A DNA stretch of 64,000 nt from an uncultured Acidobacteriaceae bacterium (lineage in GTDB: Bacteria; Acidobacteriota; Terriglobia; Terriglobales; Acidobacteriaceae): positions 1-64,000 of the forward strand of contig CAIWFH010000087.1 in NCBI GenBank assembly GCA_903911925.1. The letters run 5' to 3'. A program made the position numbers and the translations under genes. Below the pieces are notes generated by a model that ran no database searches, was not told where the DNA came from, and saw only the letters and a list, made by a program, of their open reading frames with translations. Of the stretch, positions 25,613-34,428 are shown in pieces (the stretch's first letter is position 1; every line of letters begins with the position of its first letter).

Positions 25613-27475
25613 TTACTCCGGTTTGCCTACGGCGTTTTCTCTGTAGGCCTTCTGTAGTACAAAGAACGCCTGCTTTTTCTGGCCTTGATCCGAGATAAGT
25701 CCCTTGCGGTTGAACTCATCCTGAATTCCCACCCGGGGCCGGTTAGGAGAACGAAAATCCATCAGCAGCCACGGGCTCATGCCTCGCAGTTGAGGGATGC
25801 GATTGAGCATTCCGATTTGGTGGCGGAAGATACTGGCCTGATACTCTTCGGTCCAGCGATCGGTCTCGGCGCCGTGCAGGCCGGCTTTTGCGTCACCGCC
25901 AAATTCGCTGACGATCAGGGGCTTTTGATAGTCGATGCGCCAATCGGTAGTGTCTGCGCCCTCGGGTGGCTGCTCATACCAGCCGATATATTCATTAAAG
26001 CCGATTACGTCCAGCGCTTTGCCTAACGGGTCGTCGATGATCTTTGTGCGCCCTTCGGCGCGTACCAGCAGCGCGGCAGTAATCAGGCGCGTGGGGTCAA
26101 GCTTGCGGGCATGCGCGGCAAGAGTCTCAATGAATCGCGTGCGTGCGTCGTTGCTGGGAGTTTCATTGGCCATGGACCAGAGAATGATGGCGGCGTGATT
26201 GCGCGAGGTACCAATCTCCTCGTCCAACTGCTGCTGAGCCTTGGCCAGCACCTTGGGGTTTTCGAATTGCAGAGCCCAGTAGACAGGATTCTCAGACCAC
26301 ACCAGAAGCCCCATGCGGTCCGCGGCGCGGAGCATGGTTTCGTCGTGCGGGTAGTGCGCGAGGCGAACAAAGTTGCAGCCTAACTCCCGAGCCCAACCAA
26401 GCAGCGTCTCTTGATCCTTGTCAGTATTTGCGCGGCCGGTGCGGTAGGGCGCCTCAGCGTGGATGGAGATGCCACGAAGAAAGATGGGCTTGCCGTTCAG
26501 CAGGATTTGCGTGCCGCGTGTCTCAATGGTGCGGAAGCCGATGAGGTCGTCAACGCTGTCATGGCCTGCGGTGACTACAACTCTGTAGAGCTTGGGCGTG
26601 TCAGGGGACCAGCGCTCGAGCCCCTCGGCCTTTACATGAAAAAGGAAACGGCCGTTCCGATCGGCACTCGCCGCTGTCTTCGCTTTCAGTTCTGGAATTT
26701 CGAATTCGACTTTTGTTGCGTTCTCTGCGCCTGCCACATGCACCCAGCCCTCAATGACCGAGTCTTCCGTTCGGCTCAGGTGTACGTCATATTGGTCGAT
26801 GAAACTGTCCGGTACTTCGATGAGCGAGACCGAGCGCGTGAGGCCGCCATAGTTCCACCAATCGGTTTCGAGTGTGGGCACGCCATCTTCGTGGCGCGTG
26901 TTGTCGACGGCCGCGACCGCGAAGTTAGCGCCGGCGTGAACCGTCGCGGTTATATCGCAGTTGAAGCTGGTAAATCCGCCCTCGTGTTCGCAGACCTTTT
27001 GCCCATTGACCCAAAACCACGACTTGTAGTTCGCCGCGCCGACGTGCAAAAAAACGCGCGTGTGTTCTTTCGGTTGATAAGTGAAATCGCGCTCGTACCA
27101 GATGGGGCCTTCGTAGTAGAGAAGCGACTCGCGCTGCGTGTTCCAATCGGCGGGCACCTTGAGCGTGGGGGCTTTGCTGAAGTCGTATTCGGTGGGGAAC
27201 GTGTCGCCGGGCTGGGCCTTGCGGTTGAGGAACCATCCGTTGGCTTTCTCTTCATGGTGGAAGCTGAACAGGCCGGAGAAATAAGGATCGACAATGGAAG
27301 CCCAGCCGCCATCGAGCGACAGGGCGGGGCGGCGGTCCGCCCCGGTGATCACGACGGGCGCCGATGGTGCCGAAGATACACCTGCAACGGCAATTTTGCC
27401 GAACGCGGCGGCGAGGAGAATGACGGCAGGTATGAATGGCGTGCGACCGGCGTTGCGGGCAAGTAGAAGCTTCAT
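25613..27475 (-). CDS. exported GH2 glycoside hydrolase (beta-glucuronidase type)
   Basis: A 620-residue enzyme with a signal peptide (PAVILLAAAFGKIAVAGV). It has the GH2 order: sugar-binding domain (LSLDGGWASIVDP, WYERDFTYQP), sandwich domain, and TIM barrel with FLRGISIHAEAPY, the acid/base Glu in SMANETPS and the nucleophile in LIVSEFGGDA. Length and motifs fit the compact beta-glucuronidase or beta-galactosidase group, not the longer mannosidase group of the gene at 22268. It would cleave a beta-linked sugar or uronic acid in the periplasm. It is convergent with the other GH2 gene. Confidence 0.88.
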   Translation of the reverse strand: MKLLLARNAGRTPFIPAVILLAAAFGKIAVAGVSSAPSAPVVITGADRRPALSLDGGWASIVDPYFSGLFSFHHEEKANGWFLNRKAQPGDTFPTEYDFSKAPTLKVPADWNTQRESLLYYEGPIWYERDFTYQPKEHTRVFLHVGAANYKSWFWVNGQKVCEHEGGFTSFNCDITATVHAGANFAVAAVDNTRHEDGVPTLETDWWNYGGLTRSVSLIEVPDSFIDQYDVHLSRTEDSVIEGWVHVAGAENATKVEFEIPELKAKTAASADRNGRFLFHVKAEGLERWSPDTPKLYRVVVTAGHDSVDDLIGFRTIETRGTQILLNGKPIFLRGISIHAEAPYRTGRANTDKDQETLLGWARELGCNFVRLAHYPHDETMLRAADRMGLLVWSENPVYWALQFENPKVLAKAQQQLDEEIGTSRNHAAIILWSMANETPSNDARTRFIETLAAHARKLDPTRLITAALLVRAEGRTKIIDDPLGKALDVIGFNEYIGWYEQPPEGADTTDWRIDYQKPLIVSEFGGDAKAGLHGAETDRWTEEYQASIFRHQIGMLNRIPQLRGMSPWLLMDFRSPNRPRVGIQDEFNRKGLISDQGQKKQAFFVLQKAYRENAVGKPE

Positions 27476-27620
27476 TGCAATCCTTCAAGGAGCATTGTCT
27501 TAAGCAAGTTCCTATTTTGTGACGGCTGAGAGCTTGCTCGCAGTCGAATGACAATCTTATCGCCCTTGAAGTTAGGATGCATATCTCTGCAGGCTGCCAG
27601 CAATCGACGCAAACGTGCAG

Positions 27621-27649
27621 AGGGGACAAGGTTCGCCGCCTTATCCCCT
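27621..27649 (-). repeat. hairpin downstream of secreted protein gene, copy 1
   Basis: An 11-base stem (AGGGGACAAGG with CCTTATCCCCT, one G-T pair) lies just after the first Trp/His-rich protein gene on the minus strand. A related hairpin (28413-28435) lies after the second gene, so the pair seems to have been duplicated with the genes. It may be a weak terminator without a T-run in that direction. Confidence 0.5.
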
Positions 27650-27682
27650 TTTGTTGCATGCATCAATGCTGGCTTGCCGCGT

Positions 27683-28204
27683 CTACGCTCCCAGGTACTC
27701 GACATGGACATAAGTGCCAAGGCGGACGTTATAGGCCAGGTACCAGCCTTCGTGATCGGGATCGTCATAGATCACGATGTCGTCGGAGTCCCAGAGCCAG
27801 CCGTCGCAGAAGCCTACATCGAATGGCGCGACCATCCAGTTCCAGCCGTTGAACCAGAAACGGCCGGGGCCGCCGCCGGCAAGATGCCAATGGTGCGAGG
27901 GACCAAAGCCGCCGGTGAAATGGCCATGCTCATAGGGGCGGTCGAGATGATAGTGCGCGTCACCGTGGCCCGTATCGTGGCCAACCCACACTTTGCTTTT
28001 GTCCACATGGGGCACGTTGGGGTGGCCGGCCTTGTCGCTGTAGTTGCGATGTTCCTCGGGCGGGTGAGCCGTGTTCTTCGCGGCTGCGGGCCCGCGCGAC
28101 GGCGGAGGAGCCGCGTGGCCCCCGCCGCCTGCTTTTTCATGCTGGGCAAGGACTGGCACTGCAAGAACGAGCGCGGCAGCCAGAAAAATTTGAATCAGTT
28201 TCAT
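27683..28204 (-). CDS. small secreted Trp/His-rich protein, tandem copy A
   Basis: A 173-residue protein: signal peptide (MKLIQIFLAAALVLAVPVLAQ), a Gly/Pro/His-rich linker (about 25-85), and a compact C-terminal domain (about 95-173) with GGGPGRFWFNGW, FCDGW, DPDHEGWYLAYN and HVEYLGA. The C-terminal domain is about 70 percent identical by eye to the next gene. The function is unknown; the His and aromatic density suggests metal or surface binding. Its neighbours give no pathway hint. Confidence 0.75.
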   Translation of the reverse strand: MKLIQIFLAAALVLAVPVLAQHEKAGGGGHAAPPPSRGPAAAKNTAHPPEEHRNYSDKAGHPNVPHVDKSKVWVGHDTGHGDAHYHLDRPYEHGHFTGGFGPSHHWHLAGGGPGRFWFNGWNWMVAPFDVGFCDGWLWDSDDIVIYDDPDHEGWYLAYNVRLGTYVHVEYLGA

Positions 28205-28412
28205 TTTTTCCTCCTGTTGGCCTCAAGGAAGCGGTCAGGCGGTAGCAGTTCCTCAGGCGGGTCTTAGCTATTTCGATAGATGCGGCCCAGGCCGGTTGCG
28301 GCGAGCTATTTTCACATGGGCCGCAGCGGCGAGGGTCAGATTGAACGCGTCTTTTTCTGTCTTTTCGCCGGTGCGCAAACCGGCGAGCGAATTGAAGGTG
28401 CTGATGCAACAG

Positions 28413-28435
28413 GGGACAGGCTCCGCGCCTGTCCC
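28413..28435 (-). repeat. hairpin downstream of secreted protein gene, copy 2
   Basis: A perfect 9-base stem (GGGACAGGC with GCCTGTCCC, 5-base loop) lies after the second secreted-protein gene. Its sequence context (AGGGGACA...) parallels the hairpin at 27621. The rest of the 270-base gap 28205-28477 shows nothing else. Confidence 0.5.
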
Positions 28436-28477
28436 GTGTTCTTGTTCATAGTTGCACGCTTGCAGGTTGCCCGCCGG

Positions 28478-29017
28478 TCAGGCGCCCAGGTATTCCACGT
28501 GGATGTAAGTTCCGAGACGCGTGTTGTAGGCCAAGTACCAGCCGGGGTGATCCGGATCTTCGTAAATGACGACGTTGTCGCTATCCCAGAACCATCCGTC
28601 GCAGAATGCCAGGTCTGCGGGCGAAACAGCCCAATACCAGCCGTTGAACCAGAAGCGGCCGGGGCCTCCGCCGTTGAGATGCCACATGTGGCCGCGGCCA
28701 AAGCCACCGGAAAAGCGGCCATGGGGCCACGGATCGGGCCGATGATAGCGGGCATCGTCACGGCCAGAATCATGGCCTACCCACCTGTTGCCGTCCACGT
28801 GTGGCGCATTGGGGTGGCCGTCCTTTTCGCGGTAACTGCGTTGCGGTTCGCCTTGATGCGGGGCGCCGCGATACTCCGAAGGGCCGTGGGATGGGGCCGC
28901 ATGGTTATAAGTGGCGCCGGGCTGCGAGTGGGGCTGCCCTCCCTGGTTCTGGTGTTGAGCAAAGGCGGGGACTGCGAGGACAAGGAGCGCAGGCAAAGCT
29001 AGCTTGAAGACTCTCAT
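28478..29017 (-). CDS. small secreted Trp/His-rich protein, tandem copy B
   Basis: A 179-residue paralogue of the gene at 27683-28204, with the same plan: signal peptide (LALPALLVLAVPAFAQ), variable His/Pro-rich linker, then the conserved GGGPGRFWFNGW, FCDGWFWDSD, DPDHPGWYLAYN, HVEYLGA domain. A short TCATAGTTACCTCC context upstream supplies a GGAGGTAAC ribosome site. Both copies keep the signal and the C-terminal domain intact, so both are probably functional. Confidence 0.75.
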   Translation of the reverse strand: MRVFKLALPALLVLAVPAFAQHQNQGGQPHSQPGATYNHAAPSHGPSEYRGAPHQGEPQRSYREKDGHPNAPHVDGNRWVGHDSGRDDARYHRPDPWPHGRFSGGFGRGHMWHLNGGGPGRFWFNGWYWAVSPADLAFCDGWFWDSDNVVIYEDPDHPGWYLAYNTRLGTYIHVEYLGA

Positions 29018-29222
29018 AGTTACCTCCTCATACTCTCAGGGCGAGCAGCCTCAATGCGCTGCCTCTTTTCCTGGAGTAAGTCACAACCAAACAACAATTA
29101 CAGGAACACGGCGCCCGGATGCAAGTTGCGGTTGCATCGCGAGGGCGCGCGAGTGTGGTTATGAATGGAGAAACCTAGCGAATCTTCGAACAAATCTCGT
29201 GCGCAATCCCAGATTCCCCCAG

Positions 29223-29275
29223 GGGCTAAAGCCCAAAAGATTCTTGCGCCTATTCGGCACGACTGAAGTCGTGCC
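29223..29275 (+). repeat. paired hairpin repeat (GGGCTAAAGCCC and GGCACGACT arms)
   Basis: Two perfect hairpins lie 21 bases apart: GGGC-TAAA-GCCC at 29223-29234 and GGCACGACT-GA-AGTCGTGCC at 29256-29275, followed by CTGACAC. They sit in the 363-base gap 29018-29380 between glyA and the small secreted gene. This kind of unit is often dispersed in acidobacterial genomes. I saw nothing else in the gap. Confidence 0.55.
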
Positions 29276-29380
29276 CTGACACTTCGTGCAACTCCGGACG
29301 AGTTGTTCCGCAAGCTGTGAAGCCTTGTGCTCTGAGAATTGCGACTCGATCAGAGGCTCCCTAACTGCGCTGCGCAGACG

Positions 29381-30661
29381 CTATGCTTCGACCGGTGCCG
29401 GGGCGCGGCGCCATGCGTACAGCGGAAACTGCTCGGCTAACTCGGCAACTTCTCCGCGGATTTTCTCCAGGCCCTCGTCGTCGTTGCGCTGATCAAGAGC
29501 CTTGACGATCCAGGCGGCGATGAGGCGCATCTCCGGTTCCTTCATGCCGCGTGTAGTAAGCGCCGGCGTGCCCACGCGTATGCCGGATGGCTTGAGGGGC
29601 GGATTGGTGTCCCAGGGAATGGAGTTCTTGTTGACCGTGATGCCGGCCTTGCCCAGCGCCAGTTCCGCCTCAGAGCCGAGAATTCCCTTCTGGAATACAT
29701 CCACCAGCAGGAGATGGTTGTCAGTGCCTCCGGAGATAATGCGATAGCCTGCATCCGCGAGGCCCTGGCCGAGCACTTTGGCGTTGGCCACCACCTGTGC
29801 GGCGTAAGTGCGAAACTCGGGGCGCAGGGCCTCGCCGAACGCGACAGCCTTGGCGGCGACAATGTGCACCAATGGGCCGCCCTGCTGGCCGGGGAAGACT
29901 GCTTTGTCAACGGCCGCGGCCAGCGCCGGACCGCAGAGAATCATGCCCGAGCGCGGACCGCGCAGCGTTTTATGCGTGGTGGTGGTGGTGATGTGCGCGT
30001 GAGGCACGGGAGAGGGATGCGCGCCGCCGGCAACCAGGCCCGCGATGTGCGCCATGTCGAAAACGAATGTCGCGCCAACCTTGTCGGCAATCTGCCGCAT
30101 GCGGGCAAAGTCCCACAAGCGGGGATAAGCGCTGCCGCCGCCGATGAGGACGTTAGGCTTCTCGCGCAGGGCAGTGGCTTCCATTTCGTCGTAGTCGATC
30201 TGCTCGGTGTCGCGCCGCACATGGTAGAACGTGGTGCGATAAAGCTTGCCGCTGAAGCTGAGCTTGTGACCGTGGGTGAGGTGGCCGCCGTGGGCCAGGT
30301 CAAGGCCCAGGATGGTGTCGCCTGCCTTGAGGACCGCCGAATAGGCTGCAGCGTTGGCCTGGGAGCCGGAGTGCGGCTGCACGTTCACGTGTTCGGCATT
30401 GAATAGCTGCCGGGCGCGATCACGGGCGAGATTCTCAACCACGTCGGCATACTCGCAGCCGCCATAGTAGCGGCGGCCGGGGTAGCCCTCTGCATATTTA
30501 TTGGTGAAGATGGAGCCGGCAGCTTCGAGGACTGCCTCGGAGACGAAGTTTTCGCTGGCGATCATCTCCAGCCCCTCGTGCTGGCGGAAGGTTTCTTTGT
30601 CAATTGCATCGGCCACTACGGGGTCGGCCTGGGCGAGGGAGAGGGACATGCGCTCGGTCAT
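29381..30661 (-). CDS. glyA: serine hydroxymethyltransferase
   Basis: A 426-residue PLP enzyme that interconverts serine and glycine with tetrahydrofolate, the main source of one-carbon units. The N-terminal [15 protein letters not shown], the [15 protein letters not shown] motif and the PLP-lysine motif [14 protein letters not shown] are all present, and the length is normal. The start at 30661 is weakly supported; an ATG at 30649 ([10 protein letters not shown]) is possible. It is a stand-alone gene, with a divergent peptidase gene about 180 bases away. No glycine riboswitch or other leader was recognised upstream. Confidence 0.95.
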   Translation of the reverse strand: MTERMSLSLAQADPVVADAIDKETFRQHEGLEMIASENFVSEAVLEAAGSIFTNKYAEGYPGRRYYGGCEYADVVENLARDRARQLFNAEHVNVQPHSGSQANAAAYSAVLKAGDTILGLDLAHGGHLTHGHKLSFSGKLYRTTFYHVRRDTEQIDYDEMEATALREKPNVLIGGGSAYPRLWDFARMRQIADKVGATFVFDMAHIAGLVAGGAHPSPVPHAHITTTTTHKTLRGPRSGMILCGPALAAAVDKAVFPGQQGGPLVHIVAAKAVAFGEALRPEFRTYAAQVVANAKVLGQGLADAGYRIISGGTDNHLLLVDVFQKGILGSEAELALGKAGITVNKNSIPWDTNPPLKPSGIRVGTPALTTRGMKEPEMRLIAAWIVKALDQRNDDEGLEKIRGEVAELAEQFPLYAWRRAPAPVEA

Positions 30662-30839
30662 ATTTGGATTCTACAGCGGTTCTTCGCTTTCATTCACAGG
30701 CCGGAAATGGCGCCGGACTGCAGTCTGAGACGCGGGAAGGGCACCGGGTATTGGCTTTTCCACAGATCTTCGCTTTTTTTGAACAGTTGCGCTCGAGCTG
30801 ACCGATCACTCGCAGGGTCAGCGTGTATGCTTTGTGGCG

Positions 30840-31739
30840 ATGCAAACCAATCCTGTTGGCCGAAGTACTTTGTGGCTTTGCAGCGCGATTCCGCTGCTTT
30901 CGCTAGCGCTGCTGCCGTCGTGCGGGATTGCGCAGACCGACGCAGTTACGCTGGTTCCGGCAGCGATTGAAGCCGGTTCGCCGGTGTTGATTCACGTGGA
31001 CGCTGCGGCCGACGTCAGGCTTGAGGGCGATTGGCTGGGCAGGAAGATTCAGTTCTTTCCGGCGCGCGGCGGGCGCGGCTGGTATTCGCTGGTTGGGGTG
31101 GATGTGGAGGCGCCGGTCGGGCCGTCCGCGTTGCAGATCCGAGAGCGCCGCGGAGGGGAGGTGCGCGACCTGGGCCGCGCGGTCGATATTCATGCCGCCC
31201 ATTACCGCACGGGATCGCTGACAGTGTCTCCCAAATTTGTTGAGCCGCCCCCGGCCGAGGCGGAGAGGATTAAAGAGGAGAGTGAGTTAAAGGCGAAGGT
31301 GTTTGCCGCAAGTGCCGCCGAGCCGCTATGGGCGGCCAGCTTTCGGGCGCCGGTAACTGCCCAGGCTACCGACAGCTTTGGTACCCGCCGCATGTTCAAC
31401 GGCAGGCTGGCGAGCGTTCACAAGGGCATGGATTTTCGCGCGGCGACGGGGACGCCGGTGCGGGCCGGAAACAGCGGTACAGTGGTGCTGGCGCGGCCGC
31501 TTTATTTTGAAGGCAACTGCGTGATTGTCGACCACGGGCTGGGATTGTTCACGCTCTCAATGCACCTGAGCCGGATTGACGTGCACGAAGGCCAGCGGGT
31601 GGCCACCGGGGAGCGGTTGGGGCTGAGCGGGGCGACGGGACGGGTAACGGGCCCGCACCTGCACTGGGCCGTTCGCTGGCAGGGCGCTTATCTTGACCCC
31701 GCCAAACTGCTGCGGATGGACCTGAGCGCGGTTCGCTAG
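30840..31739 (+). CDS. exported M23 family metallopeptidase
   Basis: A 299-residue protein (ATG 30840; a GTG at 30834 adds two residues) with an N-terminal hydrophobic signal (AIPLLSLALLPSCG, possibly a lipobox). A beta domain (35-150) precedes a LytM/M23 domain at about 175-290 carrying HKGMDF and the zinc-binding GPHLHW. It would cut peptide bridges in peptidoglycan at the cell envelope. Its last bases overlap the convergent hydrolase gene in a shared CTAG, so both stop codons lie within 4 bases. Confidence 0.9.
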   Translation: MQTNPVGRSTLWLCSAIPLLSLALLPSCGIAQTDAVTLVPAAIEAGSPVLIHVDAAADVRLEGDWLGRKIQFFPARGGRGWYSLVGVDVEAPVGPSALQIRERRGGEVRDLGRAVDIHAAHYRTGSLTVSPKFVEPPPAEAERIKEESELKAKVFAASAAEPLWAASFRAPVTAQATDSFGTRRMFNGRLASVHKGMDFRAATGTPVRAGNSGTVVLARPLYFEGNCVIVDHGLGLFTLSMHLSRIDVHEGQRVATGERLGLSGATGRVTGPHLHWAVRWQGAYLDPAKLLRMDLSAVR

Positions 31740-33019
31740 CGGGAGACCACTTCCTCTTCGGCTTCGGGCGCCGGAACAGGCACAGCGCTTTCACCCGCCG
31801 CTTTCTCTCGCCGCAGTGCCTTGTAGGCCCTGTAGATAAACGAGCCCATGTACCAGCCGTCGATGAACTTGTAGGGAGTTTCGCCGGTGGTGTAGTGGCC
31901 GCAAGGCAGTACGCGCACCTCGCAGTTGAGGCCGACGCGCCGGAATCCTTGCAGGGCCTGAAGCGAGTACTCCTTGGGAAAGGTCAGGTCGTAGTTGGCG
32001 TAGACCATGAGGATGCGCTTCTCGGGTCCGGCTGCTTCGGCGCTGGCCATCTTGTCGAAGTAATTGCACGGGCTGATGGCCGCCCAGAGTTCCCGCACTC
32101 GATCCTGCGTCAAGCCGGCCTCTTCCAGGGCTTCGCGCACGTGGCGGGTGCTTTGGCCCGCCCAGGTTACGTCGCCAAACGCCGTGGAAGCGTGGTTGAA
32201 GGCGTTTACCCGGATGCGCTTGTCATGGGTGGAGGCTAGAAATGTGTAGCAGGAGCCCAGGCTGGTGCCCAGCACGCCGAAGTGCTCGTAGCCCTGGTCT
32301 TCAAGCCAGTCAAGGCAGCAGCGGATATCGACCACGGCCTGTCGGCATGCGGAGAGCGAACGGCCGATGTTGGCGCTCACGTTGTAGTCCGAACGCTCCA
32401 GTTCAACCGGGCGGCGAATGTCGTGGTAGGGCTTGGAGAGCCGGAGAGCCGAGATGCCAAACTTGTTGAAGATGGTGCAGAGAGAGTTGTGGCTGAAGGC
32501 GTCCGCGTTCCACTGCGGCAGAACGACGATGGCCTGCTTGGGCCGCTTGGGGTCTTTGTGCGCAGGCGCGGGATACCAGCGGGCGTTGACCAGGTCGTTT
32601 TCGGGATAGGGCGTGCGTTCAGGCGAGGTAAAGCGCAGAAATTGCGCTGTCGGAATTTTGCCGTCCGCCGCCTGCTGCTTGAGGGCTGCATCCTGGGCCA
32701 GGGTCTCGGGGCGCACGTTGGTGGGGAAGAGCTCCGGATAGCGCTCTTCGAGCCGGTAGTCCGTGGGCGGCTCGTAGCCGAAGAAGGTATCGCTGTGGCG
32801 AATGAGGAGCTGGTTGATGCGGACCATGGCCGCCTCAGCGGCTGCGGGGTCATTCACAATCTCGGGACCGGGAACGGCATCGCCAAACCCGTGGTCCCGA
32901 AGGAACGGCTCAATCCACTCGAAGCCCCACTCCAGCGGCCGCACCACGCGGTTTTCGTCCCGCGTGGTCAGGCGCGTTTCCCAGTCGTACATCCAGCGGG
33001 CATAACTCTCTTTAATCAT
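31736..33019 (-). CDS. alpha/beta hydrolase (ABHD18-like)
   Basis: A 427-residue alpha/beta hydrolase without a signal peptide. The nucleophile elbow is GTSLGS, a likely acid is D in NYDLTFPKE, and the His is in PCGHYTTGETP. The order and the first 190 residues resemble the ABHD18 family, whose substrates are unknown. The protein is complete (MIKESYARWM start, charged C-terminus). It converges on the M23 peptidase gene; the shared TAG/CTA end is the only overlap. Confidence 0.8.
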   Translation of the reverse strand: MIKESYARWMYDWETRLTTRDENRVVRPLEWGFEWIEPFLRDHGFGDAVPGPEIVNDPAAAEAAMVRINQLLIRHSDTFFGYEPPTDYRLEERYPELFPTNVRPETLAQDAALKQQAADGKIPTAQFLRFTSPERTPYPENDLVNARWYPAPAHKDPKRPKQAIVVLPQWNADAFSHNSLCTIFNKFGISALRLSKPYHDIRRPVELERSDYNVSANIGRSLSACRQAVVDIRCCLDWLEDQGYEHFGVLGTSLGSCYTFLASTHDKRIRVNAFNHASTAFGDVTWAGQSTRHVREALEEAGLTQDRVRELWAAISPCNYFDKMASAEAAGPEKRILMVYANYDLTFPKEYSLQALQGFRRVGLNCEVRVLPCGHYTTGETPYKFIDGWYMGSFIYRAYKALRREKAAGESAVPVPAPEAEEEVVSR

Positions 33020-33088
33020 TGTCTTGATTCAAGTTTACCAGTGCCGGGTGTTGGCAGGATGAAGCACAATGCGGGATGCGGCCCGGTT

Positions 33089-33496
33089 CTAAGCACGCCT
33101 GCGCGATGGGGTGCCCATGAACGCCCAAATCAAGCTGACCACTGTCACCACCGTGATGATTCCCAGCGAGATAACGCAGTATACGCAGTAGACTTCGAGA
33201 ACGTATTTCTCGATGCGAGTGAGATTCAGCGAAAACGCCAGGGCCAGAACGGCCAGAACCGCCAGCGGAGTTGGCCGCCGGGCAAGCGCGAGCCCCGCAA
33301 GCACCAGGTAGCCGGCGATGCCGATTGCGGCCACCGGGACATGTTCTATCTCAGCGAACGGGCTGTGATTTACGATCCCGCAATCCCACTTTTCGTTGAT
33401 GGAACAGGGCTCGGTGCCGGTGGAATAGTGAACGCGGAGCGCCAGGGTTGAAACCACGACGCCAGCCAGTGCCAGAAGAACGATCAGGTATCTCAT
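33089..33496 (-). CDS. vitamin K epoxide reductase family protein (VKOR)
   Basis: A 135-residue membrane protein with four predicted helices. The start is the ATG at 33496 (MRYLIVLLALAG); the longer frame has a poor N-terminus. The pair C31 and C39 sits in the first loop, and the active CVYC (104-107) precedes the last helix, with the conserved Ser in IVNHS. Bacterial VKORs reoxidise periplasmic disulfide-forming proteins using quinone. It is a stand-alone VKOR with no fused thioredoxin, and no DsbA partner lies next to it. Confidence 0.88.
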   Translation of the reverse strand: MRYLIVLLALAGVVVSTLALRVHYSTGTEPCSINEKWDCGIVNHSPFAEIEHVPVAAIGIAGYLVLAGLALARRPTPLAVLAVLALAFSLNLTRIEKYVLEVYCVYCVISLGIITVVTVVSLIWAFMGTPSRRRA

Positions 33497-33656
33497 CTTT
33501 GTAAGTCTGATGCTATCAGGCTGCCGGACGAGACTGGTTTGCCCCAGGACAAGTGCTTGTGGGGCGCGGGGCCGCACCGCCGGTGGAATCAGGATGAGAG
33601 GTTACGGCTTCTGGGTCGCTGAAATGCTCCCCAGAGAAATGCTCTAGGATAAGCGC

Positions 33657-34373
33657 ATGAACGAGGAACGTTCGGGGCGCAGAATTGGGTTCTTTGGCGG
33701 CAGTTTCGACCCTCCGCATATGGGTCACCTGGCCGTGGCCCGTGCCGCCCGCGCGGGGCTGGGCCTGGATACGATTCTCTTCACTCCAGTGGGGGCGCAG
33801 CCGCTGAAGCCGGGGGGAGCGACTGCCAGTTTTGAGGACCGCGCGGCGATGACGCGACTGGCAATCGCCGGGGAGCCGGGCTTCGAGCTCTCGCTTGCCG
33901 ATGCGCCAAAGCCCTCCGGGGCGCCCAACTACACGCTGGATACGCTGATTTCGCTGCGCGCCGGGCTTGCGCCGGGCGGGACGCTTTTCTGCCTGATGGG
34001 TGCGGATGCCTTTCTGGGCCTCAAGGACTGGCGCGGGGCCGACAGGATTCCGTTTGTTGCGCCTTTGATTGTTGCTTCCCGGCCGGGGCAGGCGCTGGAG
34101 GGGTTGGAAGCGGCTCTTCCGCTGGGGCTTTCGATGGAAAGCGGAGGATCTGGCGATGCTGCCGGTTCGGATATTGAGGTGCGCGTCTCGGTTTTGCGCA
34201 ACGCGGCGGGTGATTCGACGCCGTTTTACCTGCTTCCCGGACTCGATGTGGACGTGAGCGCCTCAGAGATTCGCAGGCAGGTGCAGGCGGTTTTGGGAAG
34301 CGGGCAAGCAGGCGCCGCGCTGCTTCCGGAGGCTGTGGCAGGCTACATTCGCTCCCACGGCCTCTATCAATGA
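33657..34373 (+). CDS. nadD: nicotinate-nucleotide adenylyltransferase
   Basis: A 238-residue enzyme that adenylates nicotinate mononucleotide in NAD synthesis. The nucleotidyltransferase motif GGSFDPPHMGH is at 14-24, and the C-terminal DVSASEIRRQV matches the family's end motif. It lies 55 bases before rsfS in the same direction, the common nadD-rsfS order, so the two are probably cotranscribed. Confidence 0.93.
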   Translation: MNEERSGRRIGFFGGSFDPPHMGHLAVARAARAGLGLDTILFTPVGAQPLKPGGATASFEDRAAMTRLAIAGEPGFELSLADAPKPSGAPNYTLDTLISLRAGLAPGGTLFCLMGADAFLGLKDWRGADRIPFVAPLIVASRPGQALEGLEAALPLGLSMESGGSGDAAGSDIEVRVSVLRNAAGDSTPFYLLPGLDVDVSASEIRRQVQAVLGSGQAGAALLPEAVAGYIRSHGLYQ

Positions 34374-34428
34374 CTTGCCCCGGAGTGATGGAGGGGATAC
34401 GATGAAGCTCGGAGAACTAACCTAAAGC

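Noticed and set aside
26411..27466. 351-residue ORF on the plus strand opposite the GH2 beta-glucuronidase-type gene
   Set aside because: It is the antisense of a well-supported GH2 gene, with no family motifs, a typical shadow in GC-rich DNA.
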